Positions 11,325 through 24,700 of a stretch of DNA of 64,000 bases are shown piece by piece; the stretch's first letter is position 1; each line of letters starts with the position of its first letter. The notes under the pieces are model-generated. The model was not told the DNA's origin. It ran no database searches and worked only from the letters and a program-made list of their open reading frames with translations. A program made the translations under genes and the position numbers. Source of the DNA: Mucor racemosus (Eukaryota; Mucoromycota; Mucoromycetes; Mucorales; Mucoraceae); contig JAPEHQ010000014.1 in NCBI GenBank assembly GCA_027405735.1, positions 1,116,001 to 1,180,000 of the forward strand, written 5' to 3'.

Positions 11325-14300
11325 TTATTTCCATAAAGCATTGACACGTTTTCTACGAACCATAGGTCCAGAAACCAAAATACCAACAACCAAACCACTA
11401 ATGGTTAATAATAATTGAACTTTGGAGAAATCTTCGGATAAAACATCAAATTGTTTACTAGGAGAAGATCTTGTAAAGAAAGAATCGATACCATATGCAA
11501 ATACAAGTGCAGTTGATTCCAAAAGAGAAGGACTAGTAATGATAGACTTGACACCTGCAACATCCAAACCATAAGTTAAAAAGAGTCGCTTTTCATCGGG
11601 AATAGGGCTATAAGGGAAAAGTTGTTCTTCTTGATCCTCCTTTGATGGCTTCTCTCTAGGTCTACGAGGATCAAATAATCTCTTATTGACACCCATGATT
11701 TGATGCGTAGGCAAACCAAAGAGAATATCTTTGGTAGAAATACCGTTTCTAGTGATGGTAACGCCCATTGTAGTAATAGGGTAAGGGAAAGCAAATGCTG
11801 ATGAAAGAACATGGGGTTCAATGTTATCAAAGGAAGAGAAATTGGTACTAATTAAATCGAGAATGTTAAGTTTATATTTGAAAATGTAGTTTTTAAATCT
11901 TACCTTTCAACACGTTCATTTTCATATTCGCCTTCAAATAACTCCAAGACAGCGGTTTGATAACCTCTGGCCTTTGTATCATTGCTCCAAAAATGATAGA
12001 CGAACCAGTTTTCAGATTGAATGATATGAACATCGTTATATTCAGCGTCAACATTTTCATGAATAGTTTCATACAAGATTGAGCCCTTGACAGAATCCAT
12101 GATGCGAATCTTGATCAATTTCTTTTCAGTATTCTTGGTAACCAAAGCAAACATATGAGGGTTCAAGTACTTGTAGAGAACATTTCTGTTACCCAAAGCA
12201 CGGCCAAGAGAGGCAACCTTTTCATTAGGTTGCTTATGACTCAAAGCAACAGTCTTTTCATCTTCGGGCATATTGAATTTCCAAACAGGTTCAGCTCTCA
12301 AACTTCCTCTATATCCTTCAACGACCTTGAAACCTTGCATACTTCCATCATCATTTTGAGTAGAGAAATAGAATGTGGGCAAGAATTCAGTAACAAACTT
12401 GTTTTGAGAACCCAATGTATCGGGATAGATGTATACACGGCCAGAACCAGATTCATAAATGGCTAAAATGTGAGTACGCTCATCAGGATCTTCAATAGGT
12501 AAACGCATGACCTTATCAATACCAATGTTGGTAGCTACAACAGGTTCAAAGAAATCAGCAATTTCAGGGATTGCAGTAATGTAATTTTCACCAGTCAAAG
12601 CATTTAAACGAACAAAGCCAACAGCTTGACCACCAACTTCATCATAAGTATTACCAACAGCAACAATGATAGGGGGTAATTTGACAGCAGCAGCACGAAC
12701 AACATGGATTTGAGTGAAAGAAAAGGCTTCTACATAACGACTCCAAACAATTTTACCATTACGAGATGTATCTTGAGCGATAATCTTACCACTGTTGGTA
12801 ACAGAAATCAAAAGCTTGCGCAAACCAAAGTTATCACGATACAAAACCTCAGGTTCTGTCTCATTTAACCAGCACGATTGTGCTTCCAAATTACTGACCT
12901 TGTTGTTACCATCCTTTAATGTTGAACTAGACATACCAATGAAATGAGAAACGATCCAGCTGGGCAAGCGACGAAGTTCCAATGTATGTGTAGTAAGTCT
13001 ACGAATATAACGAGAAATAGGGCTTTCAGCAGCTTGTTCAGAAGGTGTTTCATCAAGTTCATCAGCCATTTGTGTCCACATCTTTTGTTCAGGAAGATCC
13101 AAGAATTCGGATGCTGCAATACCGCTCAATGACTCTTCACGAGACCAAACGATAGATGATTCATTGTATAAATAAACTGAAGAACCATCAGTAACAACAA
13201 AGAGGCGGAATGGTTCCATATCGATTAATTTGATATAGTTGATTTCACCGCTCAAAGAGAAATCATGCTTGATTTTGAACTCTTTGCCTTCAGGTACAAT
13301 TTGAATAGTTAATTCTTGAGGGGCTGATTTGACAGCACGGATAGCAGATTTCTTGGAGAAATCAGCACCACCATAAGCAGTTTGCTCTCCATAATATTTG
13401 TCTAAACTCAATGCCTTTTCGTGGATATTGACGAGCACAGATGCTGAGTACAAGGTTTCCTCGGCATCTTCGAATTCGGCAGAAAGAATAAATGAAGCAA
13501 GTTCAGCATCATTGCCACCGAAAAGACTAATTTTACTAGGAATGAATTTATCGGCAGTTGGGAGTGATTTAACGAGTGATTTGATGGAAACGCTTGTAAT
13601 GTCTTTCTTTGTGATAGGTGTCCATTTAAGAATATCCTCCTCTGTCCAAAGTAAATAATCACCAGTATATGTTACATCTTCGTAATTAGCACCACAAGGA
13701 ATCTTGAATGATGAGGAAGTTTCTCCAGTTGTTGCGTAAATGGCATTAACAAGGAAATATGGTGATATATTTTCATCGTTGGGTTCAACAACAACATAAA
13801 TCAAATCTCCTCTTTCGAATGCTCTCAATCTTTCAAAAACTTGACTACAAACTGGAATAAATATCAAATGCGTGTATGAATATATTGAAAACTTACTCTA
13901 TATTTGCTTCTCTAGTCCAAGTCCAAAGTTCCTCTCCATCTTTTGAAAACCTAACAAGTTTTGTGCTATCTACAAATATGGCAACATCGCCGTTATCCCA
14001 TACAACAGGTTTAACATTGCCATAAGCTTCATTTTGAGAAGGAGAATGTTCCCAAATCAATTGACCATCTGTATTATTCCAAAATTGTGCGCGCTCAGGA
14101 TTGCTTGAAATAATAAGAATACCTAGTGAAAGTTGTCAGTATATTATGCTGTTGATAATTGTATATAATTTGAGATAATTACCTGCTTCTGTTGCTGCAA
14201 AATGATCCAATTCATTATCAAGCACTTGTCTCCATTCTAGGTTTGTATTAAATCATGAGTGATGATGAATTATGAAGTGTTTACATGTTTATTACCAACT

Positions 14301-14582
14301 GCACCAGTTTCAATATTGAGGGAAGCAAGAATATTTCTTTCAGAATAAACTGCAATGTGATTATCATCTATCTTTACTGCTTCACGAGGATGGCCTACCC
14401 AAGTATGGTGCCTATTCATTATATATGAGTTTTTCGCGTTTTTTTTTTCTTCTTCTTCTATCTAATGTTTTGTGAGCTTACCAATCAAATAAACCAGCTT
14501 GATTTTCATATATAGCAGTTGCTGGTAGAACAACCTGTAATAGTAATAGTCCCAACAAAAGAACGTTGAGGATACTCATCAT
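11325..14582 (-). CDS. EMC1: ER membrane protein complex subunit 1 (EMC1)
   Basis: Six exons: 14582-14482, 14411-14296, 14236-14183, 14122-13897, 13844-11904 and 11847-11325, giving about 986 aa, close to the human protein (about 993). The N-terminus is a signal peptide, LNVLLLGLLLLQVVLPATA, followed by AIYENQAGLFDWHHTWVG, where mature EMC1 starts. A large luminal beta-propeller region follows. The C-terminal DUF1620 block includes SSFDNIEPHVLSSAFAFPYP and YGLDVAGVKSIITSPSLLES. One transmembrane helix (VQLLLTISGLVVGILVSG) precedes a short basic cytosolic tail, RRKRVNALWK. EMC inserts tail-anchored and multi-pass proteins into the ER membrane. The start is the first of two adjacent ATGs. It is divergent from GWT1, another ER gene, with 1.2 kb between them. 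Confidence 0.96.
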
Positions 14583-15814
14583 ACTTCTTTATGAAATATA
14601 ATAATTTATACAAAACAAGTCGAAGTTTATTACGTTTTGAGTCTTTTTTTTGAATGAAATGTTATTCGGGTTCTCAATGATTGAATATATCTCTCGATAT
14701 CAATTACAGTTTTTAACTGTATTTTTCTAAACCAATTAAATTTATTATTGGACGAGAGGAACCGACGTGCCTAATTGAGACGAAGATGGCATGCTTACTT
14801 ATCTTTTAGACGGTTGAGAAATTAATTGACATCTTTTGCGTCTAGAATAAGTCTTACTCGAATAGCAGTAAAATAGACTACGGTATAAGGTAACCTAGAG
14901 ACTTATATTTGGTTGTATACAAAGCAAGACTTATTTAATTATAGATAAGAACATTGACAATGCTATGTTAACCTTGAAGTGGAGGCCTAGAACAGATCAT
15001 TTGAGCAAACTTTTGTTAAATGATCCCAAAGTCATAAACCTGATTGTTCGCTCTTTTGTTGGAATATAATTTATTTACTGTTTATATAAAGATTCTGTAT
15101 TTATCTTAAATATTATATCCTTTTAAAGTGAAATTGTTGATATACAAAGAAACTGAACCATATTTTACTTTTTTTCATGGAGCTTCAAATTTACAATAAT
15201 GCTCATGTTTCAGCGATTTTTTAGACAAGTTTTTAAAGTTGTTTACAATGTTAAAATTAGTTTTACTATTAATTTATATGTTAAACTGCACTTAAATGTT
15301 TTTTGTTTCAAAAAAAATCTATAAATTGATGTAGTTTAAGGCAAGTTGATTCAAAGAATGGATTTTTGATATTCATGATTTGAATCCCAGAACAAACATA
15401 AATTTCAAGGAAATCGTGTAGATCTTTCTACATAGTTGTAAAACTAACAGAAACAATGGTCAAATGAGTATCAAGTATAAATGCAAAGATATATAAGCTT
15501 CTGTCTTCAATAGTTATGTATAAAGTACAAGAATAACTATTAATTAAAATGAAAATATAATGAAACATGTTGATATTTAATGCAAATATTTTTTTTCAAT
15601 GAAAGCCTTGAAAACATTTATAATGAGATATCAAGAGATTTAGGGCTTTGACTAACAGTTGTATATTTAACTGCCATGATCTCGTTGTTATATTTGGTAA
15701 TAGATTTGCTGAGAACCCAAAATACATTGCGGGAGATTCTTCTACCGGCCAATATATTCTTGGTTTAGAAATAAAATCAATCCCCCTTTTCATATTACGC
15801 GCATTTGCAACACC
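14583..15814. other. divergent intergenic region EMC1 / GWT1
   Basis: The two genes point away from each other, so promoters for both lie here. An 88-codon minus-strand frame at 15,596-15,862 overlaps the GWT1 first exon and looks like chance. No repeat or RNA gene was recognised. Confidence 0.5.
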
Positions 15815-17433
15815 ATGATAGACATAAGCGAAGAGGATTACAAGTTGGCCAAAGAAGCCCATGTAGCCAACTGTACAGGTGGAAGTATTAATGAAGTTAA
15901 TATAGTGTGTGCATCACTTGTAGTAAGTAAATCATGTTATATCACATAGCATTTTCACTAATTCAATTGATATTAGACCTCACATATGTTATGGACTTCG
16001 CTCGTACAAGGAAATATTATCATTCAAGATGCCTTTATATCACAGTTTATCATATATATATTACCAGTATTAAGTTGTTTAACAATAGCATCTGATTATG
16101 CGGCATACGTTACAATTGGCACGGCAACAGCCGCCATATTTATATTTTCATCCACAAAAACAACAACACCTACTTCAACAACTAGAGCAACAAAAGAAAC
16201 AGAGTACAAAACTTACTTGACTGTGTATCGCGCTGGCACGATGATCTTGACATGCATTGCTATTTTAGCTGTAGATTTTCAATCTTTTCCTCGACGATTT
16301 GCCAAGGTTGAAACATTTGGAACATCATTGGTATTTGAATTTTGCTTATATAGTATTGTAATATCTTTTTCATTAATTCCACAATTAGATGGATGTGGGT
16401 GTAGGTTCTTTTGTATTTTCATCAGGTGTAGTTGCATCTAGAGCATACGTAAATCAACAAGATCAATCGAGGTCATTTGTAAAGAGTTTTATCAAATCTA
16501 TTCGATCTGCATTTCCTATTTTGGTATTGGGATTTGCTCGATTTTTCTTGACTAAAGGTGTCAATTATCAGGAGCATAGCTCAGAATATGGGCTTCATTG
16601 GAATTTCTTTTTTACATTGGGATTCTTACCGCCTTTTGTTACTACTTTGAGTTTCTTGAGACGATTTGCTCCATTCTCGGTACTTGCAACAATGATTGCA
16701 GGAGGATATCAATTGGCATTATGTCAGGGATTGCAAGATTGGATTTTATATGCACCTCGTGTGGATATTTTGAGTGATAATAAGGAAGGTATCTGCAGTT
16801 TTGCTGGCTATTTATCTATTTTCTTGTTTGGTCTTGAATGTGGATCCATTATATTTCAGGATAGTTTATCGACATCCAAAATATCCAAATTATTCGGCAT
16901 CGAACAACAAACTCAAATCAAACAATTGGTTTTTCATTTATTTACATTTAGTGCAATGATGTGGGGTATATTTGGCTTATGGATCAATGTATTTCCCGAG
17001 TATTATGTCTCTAGACGCATGGTAAAACTGTAGATCTATATATAATCTTGATTATTAATACTCTTTTATAGGCAAATTTGCCATATGTATTTTGGGTGAT
17101 TGCGTTCAATTTAACATTGCTGTCCTGTTTAGTTTTGGTAGAATCCAAATCCAAAGTAAAAGGAAGAGGGCCCCCCATGCTGGATGCAGTGAACATCAAT
17201 GGTTTATTCACATTTTTATTGGTATGCTTGTCTATATCAGGTCAATTCATTACAAGCTTACTTACGTAATATAAACATAGGCTAATATATTGACAGGCAC
17301 AGTAAATTTGAGTATCAGAACTTTATATGCAAATGATCTCCAATCTAGTTTGATCAACACCCTCTACATGTTGGTTGTTACTATGGTTCCATGGATAATG
17401 TGGAGATCATTCAAGATTAGAATCAAATTCTGA
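15815..17433 (+). CDS. GWT1: GPI inositol acyltransferase Gwt1/PIG-W
   Basis: Five exons: 15815-15922, 15977-16330, 16389-17021, 17072-17221 and 17281-17433, encoding about 465 aa (yeast Gwt1 490). Motifs of the family are clear: [17 protein letters not shown] near the N-terminus, [60 protein letters not shown], and the [14 protein letters not shown] and SKSKVKG blocks near the end. There are many hydrophobic segments, in keeping with a polytopic ER membrane enzyme. Gwt1 adds an acyl chain to the inositol of GlcN-PI during GPI-anchor synthesis, so it is needed for anchoring cell-wall mannoproteins. It is the target of the antifungal manogepix. All intron joins preserve frame at phase 0. Confidence 0.96.
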
Positions 17434-17770
17434 GTTTCATACATGGTTGCTGATGAAAAAAGTCTCATCATCATCGTTCGGCCACCGGTAAATAATAATA
17501 AAAAAATCTTTTTTTTTTAGAGTTTCTCTTTTCCATTTTTCTTATTAAAAAATATCGACATAAATTACATAAAGATATAATTCATAAATTATATCAAGTT
17601 ACTCTTACTGCCTTATTCAAAAGAGAGAATAAATCCTTTTTTATAATAGTAAAAAGTTAAAAAAATTGTTTCGCTTAAAGAAATCCAAACTTAAATCCTT
17701 GGTAAAACAAATTTTATATACGCGTATAAACAATGTATTCATGTCTGAATGATAGGTCAACAAAGTTAAA
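17434..17770. other. intergenic GWT1-CHD1
   Basis: Terminator side of GWT1 and promoter of CHD1. The sequence is AT-rich with a T-run at 17,510-17,518. No gene seen. Confidence 0.5.
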
Positions 17771-20700
17771 ATGAGTTACCGTAGGAATAGTAACAATATA
17801 TTCACTAGTTCTGAATCAGAGCATGAAGAGGACCATCATCAAAATCAACAATCAGCTATGAATAATTCCGCCCCTTCATCTCCTTCCACCTCCACTTCTT
17901 CTTCTTCTTCTTCGTCTTCGTCTTCCTCTTCTCAATCATCTTCTTCTATTGCTAGTTCAGTCAACATCTCACCATCATCACCAAATCATTTGCAATTGCA
18001 ATCAGAAACTGATGACGAAATCATTCTTTCACCTCAAGGCTCATTATCTCCAATCGATTCTGCAGAGGAAGAAGAATTCGAGGAAGTAGAACAACCGCAA
18101 AAACATCGCCAGCAGCCTCAAAATAACTACTATGATCCAGATCTCTATTGCTTACGTCGTTCTAATCGAAGAAAAGAGAAAGAAAGTGCAAGTGTTGATG
18201 TCAAAAAATCCTTTAATTGTACATTTATTAACCTCAATTTGACATTTTTCAACATTTTAGAATGAGGAAGAATCCGAAGAAATGACATACACAACTGATG
18301 AAGAAGCTCAAGAAAGTAGTTCAGATGATGACTATGGAGCATCTGCATCAAATAGTCGAAAGAAAAAATCTTCCAATCGCCAACAATCGAAAAAGAAAGG
18401 TAAACATTAGGTTTTTTTTTTTTTTTCAGTCAAATGCTCAATATTTACAATGAATTTTGACAGTAATTTACGATACCGAAGATGAGGAAGATCTTGTAGA
18501 TAATAATGATGACGACGATGAAGAGAACCAAGATATTAGTTCTGATGATAATTGGGGAGCAGCACCAAAGAAACGAACAAACAGATTGAAACGTAGGAAT
18601 AATACCAAGGTTTCAAAAAGCAATAATCGATCACGTAAGTAAACGATTTCAATGCAAGATAAGGCAGATCAAAAAAAGCAAGTTTTTTAACATATTCTAT
18701 TATACGACAGGTGCAATTTCACCAAGCGATTATGCTAGACATTCCACCAGAAGTAAAAAAGTTACAAACTATAATGAGGATAATTCCGAGCTTTGGGGAA
18801 TCTCTGATGAAGAGATGACTGAATCATATACCCCTGCTGCTGCTGAAGAAGAAGAAGGCGAAGTCATTGAAGCCGTTCTTGATCATCGTAGACGAGAAGG
18901 TTATGGTAAATATGGTACAAAAGTTTTAAAAATGACTATTTTTGTTTAAATCAATTCTATAGAATCGGGACCTGACGAGCCAGAACAAAATTTAGAATAC
19001 CTCATTAAATGGAAGACATGGTCTCATTTGCATGATACTTGGGATAAATATGAATATTTAAAATCCTTTAGAGGTTTCCGAAAGTTGGAAAATTATATTC
19101 GAAACCATATTTATGCTGAACAAAGCTTCAGAGCCAACAGCGAGACAACAAAGGAAGAAATTGAACAAAAAGATATCAACATTTCTCGACGCAGAGATGA
19201 AATTCAAGATTGGCAGACAGTAGAACGTATTATCGCTGCTCGTGGATCACCACCCAACATTGAATACTTTGTGAAATGGAAGCGGCTTCACTATGATGAA
19301 TGTACATGGGAAGAGGCTGATTTGATCTCTTCCGACTATCAAACAGAAATTGATGATTTCTTAAATCGTGAACAAAGCGTACATATTCCCCACAGATCAA
19401 AAACATATCCCAATAACAATAGACCTGAATTTAATGCTTTTAAAACACAACCTTCTTATATCTCTGGAGGAGAACTCCGTGAATACCAATTACATGGTGT
19501 CAATTGGATGTATTGGCTTTGGTGTAGAAATGAAAATGGTATCCTAGCTGATGAAATGGGTCTTGGTAAAACTGTACAAACTATCAGTTTACTCAATGTT
19601 CTCTACAACACATGTCAGCTTTATGGTCCTTTCCTTATCGTCGTTCCGCTTTCTACATTGGACAATTGGATGCAAGAATTCAATCAATGGGCACCTCAAA
19701 TGAACGTCATTTGCTATTTGGGTAACCGCGCCGCCCGTGCTGCAATCCGAGACAATGAATTCTACCTTGCAGGAACCAAAAGACTCAAATTCAATGTCAT
19801 CATCACAACATATGAGATTGTACTCAAGGATAAAGATTTCATGGGTGGTATCCGTTGGCAATATTTGGCTGTTGATGAAGCACATCGTCTTAAAAATTCA
19901 GAATCTCAATTATACGATGCTCTCTCCAGCTTCCAGACTATAAATCGTTTGTTGATTACAGGTACGCCTTTGCAAAACAATATCAAGGAACTTTTAGCAT
20001 TGGTTCGATTCCTTATGCCAAACATGGATTTAAGTGCTTATTACTTTGATTTGGATGTGGAAGATAAAGACCAAGAGGAAAAGATCAAAGCTTTACATCA
20101 AAGTTTAAAGAGTCTCATGCTGCGTCGATTGAAGAAAGCTGTCGAAAAATCCTTACCCAACAAATCTGAACTCATTCTACGTGTGGAAATGAGTGAATTA
20201 CAAAGAACATTTTACAAACACATTCTTGCTAAAAACTTTGAATTACTCACCTCCAATTCTGACAACAAGAAACAATGGTTGAATATTGCTATTGAACTCA
20301 AGAAAGCTAGTAATCATCCATTCTTGTTTCCTGATGTAGAAGAACCCTCTGAAAGCCGCATTACACAACTCAAGGGGCTAATTGAAAACAGTGGGAAAAT
20401 GGTCTTGTTGGATAAACTTCTCACTCGTTTAAAGAGCAATGGTCATCGTGTCTTGATCTTTTCTCAATTGGTCATGATGTTGGACATTTTATCTGATTAT
20501 ATGACATTACGTGGACATCCTTTCCAAAGATTAGATGGCTCTATGAAACCTGAAGATCGTAACAAGGCAATTGAGCATTATAACTCTCCTGGAAGTCCAG
20601 ATTTCGCCTTTTTACTGTCTACTCGTGCTGGCGGTATGGGTATTAATTTAGTCACTGCAGATACTGTTATTATCTTTGATTCGGATTGGAATCCTCAAAA

Positions 20701-23014
20701 TGATTTACAGGCCATGTCTCGTGCACATCGTATCGGTCAAACCAAATCTGTCAATGTATATCGATTTGTTACAAAAGGTACTATGGAAGAAGATATCATC
20801 GAACGTGCCAAGCAAAAGATGATTTTAGAATATTGTATTATCAAACAAATGGATACTTCTGGAAAGTCAATTATTCAAGGACAAACATTGACAACATCCA
20901 GTGGCAAAAATCGTGATATTCCATTTGATCGTGCTGAAATGTCTGCCGTTCTCAAATTTGGTGCAAAAAATATGTTTGAAACCCTCGATAAATCACAAAA
21001 TATTCAAGATATCGATTTAGATGATATCCTGTCTCGCGCCGAACAAACAGAGACATTAGATGAAGAAGCAAGTGCATTAGGTTCAGAGGATTTTTTAGCA
21101 CAATTCAAAATTACAGATTATGGAGGAACTGCAGAGGATTTGAGTTGGGATGATATTATTCCTGAATCCGAGCGCGCTAAAATTGAAGAAGAGAAGAAAC
21201 TAGAAGATCAAGCGGCTTTGTATGACCGTGCTGCGAAGAAGGGCCGTGTTCATTATACCGAGAATGTCGAGGAAGAAGAAGATGAGGCGGTTGAAGGCGG
21301 CAGCAATGACAATACTTCCAAGAAACGACGTAGAGCTAGTGCTTCCAATGGCGCCTCTAGAAAAAAACAAAAGAGCAATGGCAAATCCGATGAGTTTGTG
21401 GATCGTGATCGTCGTGCTATTATGCGAGCTGTACTCAAGTATGGTGATTTAGAAGCTAGATATACAGAAGCGGTGACAGACTTTGATTTGGATCAAAAAG
21501 ATAGAGAAAGTGTTTTAGAATTATACCAAGATTTGATATCTGTTTGTAAAGACAAAGTTAGAGAGCAAGCCGAAAATAACAATACAATTCCCAAAGGAAT
21601 TGAGGCAACAGACGACATGCTATTACGTGATCTTCGACATACCAAGCAAAAGGCAATCTTATTTACATGGCGAGAAATTCAAATGGTAAATGCAGGCCAA
21701 ATCCTCCAACGACATCATGATATGAAGGTGTTGGCTCGTCGTTTAGATGGTGTGTCTAATGTTTACAATTTCCGTGTACCTCCTACTGCTAAACATGTGC
21801 AAGCTTGGTCTTGTGAATGGGGAACTAAAGAAGACTCGATGCTGCTGGTCGGTGTCCATCAACATGGCTTTGGCTCTTGGCCTTTGATTGAACAAGATAC
21901 TCCATTAGAGCTCTCTGGCAAGTTCTTTTTAGGTGCTGGAAAAGAAGAAGAAAAGAAATCTCCAAAAGCAATCCATCTGGTTCGTAGAGCAGATCAAATG
22001 TTGAAGATATTGGCCGAAGAAGATAAAAAGAACATGGATGTGATCGCTACAAATGGCAAATTACCATCTTCCTCTTCTTCTAAAAAGGGTCCACGATTCA
22101 AGCAACAGCAACGAAAAGAAGCCGAGAAGCATCAAAAGCATAAAGAACAGCAAGAAGAACAACTACAAGAACAACAAAAAGTTAAAACTGACCATCATAA
22201 GCTCAAACTTGAACAAGATAACCATAATAATAACCATCATGCAAGTACTAATAATATCAAGTCTGCTTCTTCTCCAACAATAAAATCAGAAGGCAACAGC
22301 AGGAAACGATCTTATCGTTCTGATGATACAATATCGCGTCCCTCAGCAAAACGAGCCGAAAAAGAAAATAAGGTTCCTGAGCGAGTTTATGAAAGTTATG
22401 ATGAAGATGCTGCTTATGCGACCATGCGACCTGTTAAATATCTCTTGAACAGATTGCGTGATGATTCAGCAAAGGCCGAGGGCCATGAAAAGGCTGCTAT
22501 CATCAAGGATTGCTTGTATCGCATTGGAAAACATATTGATCGAGAAGTCTTGGACAACAGACGCAGTGATGCTAATATGAAGCGAGATTTATGGCTTTTC
22601 ACTCTCAAGTACTGGCCGGGACACAATGTTACTTACAAGGATTTGATTGTAGTATATGACAAGGTTGTTGAAGCCAAGAATCAAGAGGAAAAGGATGACC
22701 ACCATCACTCTAATCGTAGTCGCAGTAGTAATAACGACCATCATAACCGACATCATGGGTCTTCTTCATCCTCTTCTGCTAGAAAAGATACTTCCAGTAG
22801 CCGCCGAAGTAGCCATAGTCATCATTATAACAGTAGCAGCAATAACAACAATAACAGCAGCAGCAATAATCGTCATAATGATAGCTATGATAATAATGGC
22901 AGCAATAATAGCCGTCGCCGAAGAAGTTCTTCCTCATCACATCGAAGCAACAATGATGATCACCATCGCCGAGATAGAAAACCATATGATCGAAATGAAC
23001 GACGACGCCGCTAA
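17771..23014 (+). CDS. CHD1: chromatin remodeller CHD1
   Basis: Five exons: 17771-18187, 18261-18399, 18464-18634, 18711-18905 and 18963-23014, about 1,657 aa. Order of parts: an acidic/Ser-rich N-terminus; two chromodomains (about 290-360 with [17 protein letters not shown], about 390-445 with [19 protein letters not shown]); a SNF2 ATPase with Walker A DEMGLGKT (about 504-511) and DEAH box VDEAHRLKN (about 612); a helicase C lobe ending [17 protein letters not shown]; a SANT/SLIDE region ([20 protein letters not shown]); and the CHD1 C-terminal helical domain ([12 protein letters not shown] to [14 protein letters not shown]). A Ser/Asn/His/Arg-rich tail ends the protein. Chd1 slides and spaces nucleosomes over transcribed genes. 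The first intron seems to use a GC donor. Confidence 0.97.
18188..18260 (+). other. probable GC-AG intron in CHD1
   Basis: The frame closes soon after this point, and downstream coding resumes at 18,261 (AATGAGGAAGAA) in phase 0. Donors that keep phase 0 are GCAAGT at 18,188, GTTGAT at 18,194 and GTCAAA at 18,200. GCAAGT is the only one matching a strong consensus, so a GC-AG intron of 73 nt is the best reading, ending in TTTTAG. Confidence 0.65.
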
Positions 23015-23194
23015 ATCAAAAATCAAAAAGTTTTTTCATATTCCAGTTTCTTTTTTTTTATTATAATTTGTTTATTTTACCTTGCTGCTTTTTTTATTGT
23101 ATTACACCGTATTTCTTTTTTTTTTTTTTTTTTTTTTTTTCTTCTTTTTTTTCTCGTTTGCATTCGTATTTTAATTTTATATATATATATCAAC
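23015..23194. promoter_or_regulatory. short intergenic region with T-tract
   Basis: Only 180 bp separate CHD1 from the next gene. A run of about 24 T (23,117-23,140) lies between them and probably serves as a nucleosome-poor promoter tract and in 3' end formation. Confidence 0.4.
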
Positions 23195-24230
23195 ATGAAT
23201 AAAGAGAAAAAAATTATAAATAATGTAAGTGCAACTACTGCTATTGATTTGAAAGCAGAATTAGCGCAGCATGTTGAACAATTTGAAAAAACAAGAGCAA
23301 CTTCAGGAAAACAATCTACAGCAAAAAGACCAGATAAAAAACCAACTGTCTGGACAAAACAAAATAAAGGTGTTAATGAGAGAAATCAAAGAGATAAAGT
23401 GAAGCAATTGGAGGCTGTGCAGGGCGATGTATTGCAAAGAAGTAGAGAACAACTCGAAAAGAAAGCACGATTATACGAAGCAATGCAATCAGGAGAATTT
23501 AATGTGGATGAAATGGATGATGAAAAGATGCCATTAGTTGATTTCGACAGAAAATACTTTCAAGAGGTATATATTTTACATCTGTTTTATAAAGAGGTAT
23601 TAATCATTATGAAAACATATATAGCGTGAATTGGAAAGACAAAAAGAAGAAGCAGCCTTAGAAAATAAGCGAAAAAAGAGAAAGCATAACGAGAAGGATG
23701 ATGATGATAATGATCCATGGGTAGAATTTGAAGATGAATTTGGTCGTACACGTATTGTTCGTCGTAGCGAACTGCCATCAACTCATCAACAGCAACAACA
23801 TTCTGATTCTGATTACGATTCTGAAGATGATGACAATATTGCTTATTTACAAAAACAACAACGTTACCAAGCCGCAGATCGATCCGACATGAACCATTTT
23901 GAAGCTGATAGAGAAATTCGAACCAAAGGTGTAGGTTTCTATCAATTTTCTAAGGATGAGCAAGAAAGACGAGCACAATTGGATAAACTGAATCGTCTAA
24001 GAACAGAAACTGAAAATGCACGAAATTCACAAGCAAGTGCTTCCTCTAAACGAAAACAAATGTTGGCACAAAATGCAGAAAAAATTCGTGCTAGAAGAGC
24101 AGCTTTGAAAGCTAAAAAACATCATCAATTAAAACCAGATCAGCAAATACCCACAGACCAAGGCCCAACAAACGTTACAGAGGATAGTGTTACAGATTTC
24201 TTGAAGTCTATCCGTAAACAAATTGAATAA
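23195..24230 (+). CDS. CCDC174-like coiled-coil protein
   Basis: Two exons, 23195-23566 and 23625-24230, encode about 325 aa. Early residues NVSATTAIDLKAELAQ are followed by long charged helices with DKKPTVWTKQNKGV, LEKKARLYEAM and MPLVDFDRKYFQERELE. The block DPWVEFEDEFGRTRIVRRSEL matches the conserved DPWVEYTDSFGRTR signature of human CCDC174, and EIRTKGVGFYQFSKDEQERRAQ matches the later part of that family. CCDC174 is a nuclear protein linked to the exon junction/splicing machinery. The fungal role is inferred. The product is rich in Lys, Glu and Arg and ends with coiled coil. It follows CHD1 in the same direction. Confidence 0.85.
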
Positions 24231-24700
24231 AAGAGAAATTATATATCAGATTTGGACATGATGGCTGTAAATATGGTGTATATGTGTTGTTTGATGTGCG
24301 TCAAAAGTTAAAAGGCTGGGTTGGCTAATTGGCTTGCAGACCTAAAGTCGTAAATTTCATGTTCTTTAAATAGCACTTTATCTCTGTTTTCTTTTGCAGT
24401 TGTGTAGATTGAAATTCAATGTTCAAGCTCCATTAATAAAATTATATAGTACTTTTGCTACACTCCATATTTACGGGTTATTGATTGTAATTAAATTTTG
24501 GAGGTAAATACAGTATAAATATAATATAATAATCATTCCACCTTATTCCATAATTGAAATAAAGTTGATATTCATCATCCCTTACAGTTCCTAACTCTAA
24601 TGATCATATCCAGATAACCTATTAAGAACTTACGATGAACCATACCTTCTGCGATCATTATTAGTATTACATAATCCAGCTCAATATTTAGTCAATATCC
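24231..24700. other. intergenic, no gene seen
   Basis: Sequence between the CCDC174-like gene and the first family X copy. It includes the 3' UTR of the gene and AT-rich filler. Confidence 0.4.

Noticed and set aside
11146..11418. 90-codon plus-strand frame
   Set aside because: It overlaps the EMC1 last exon on the other strand and has no coding features.
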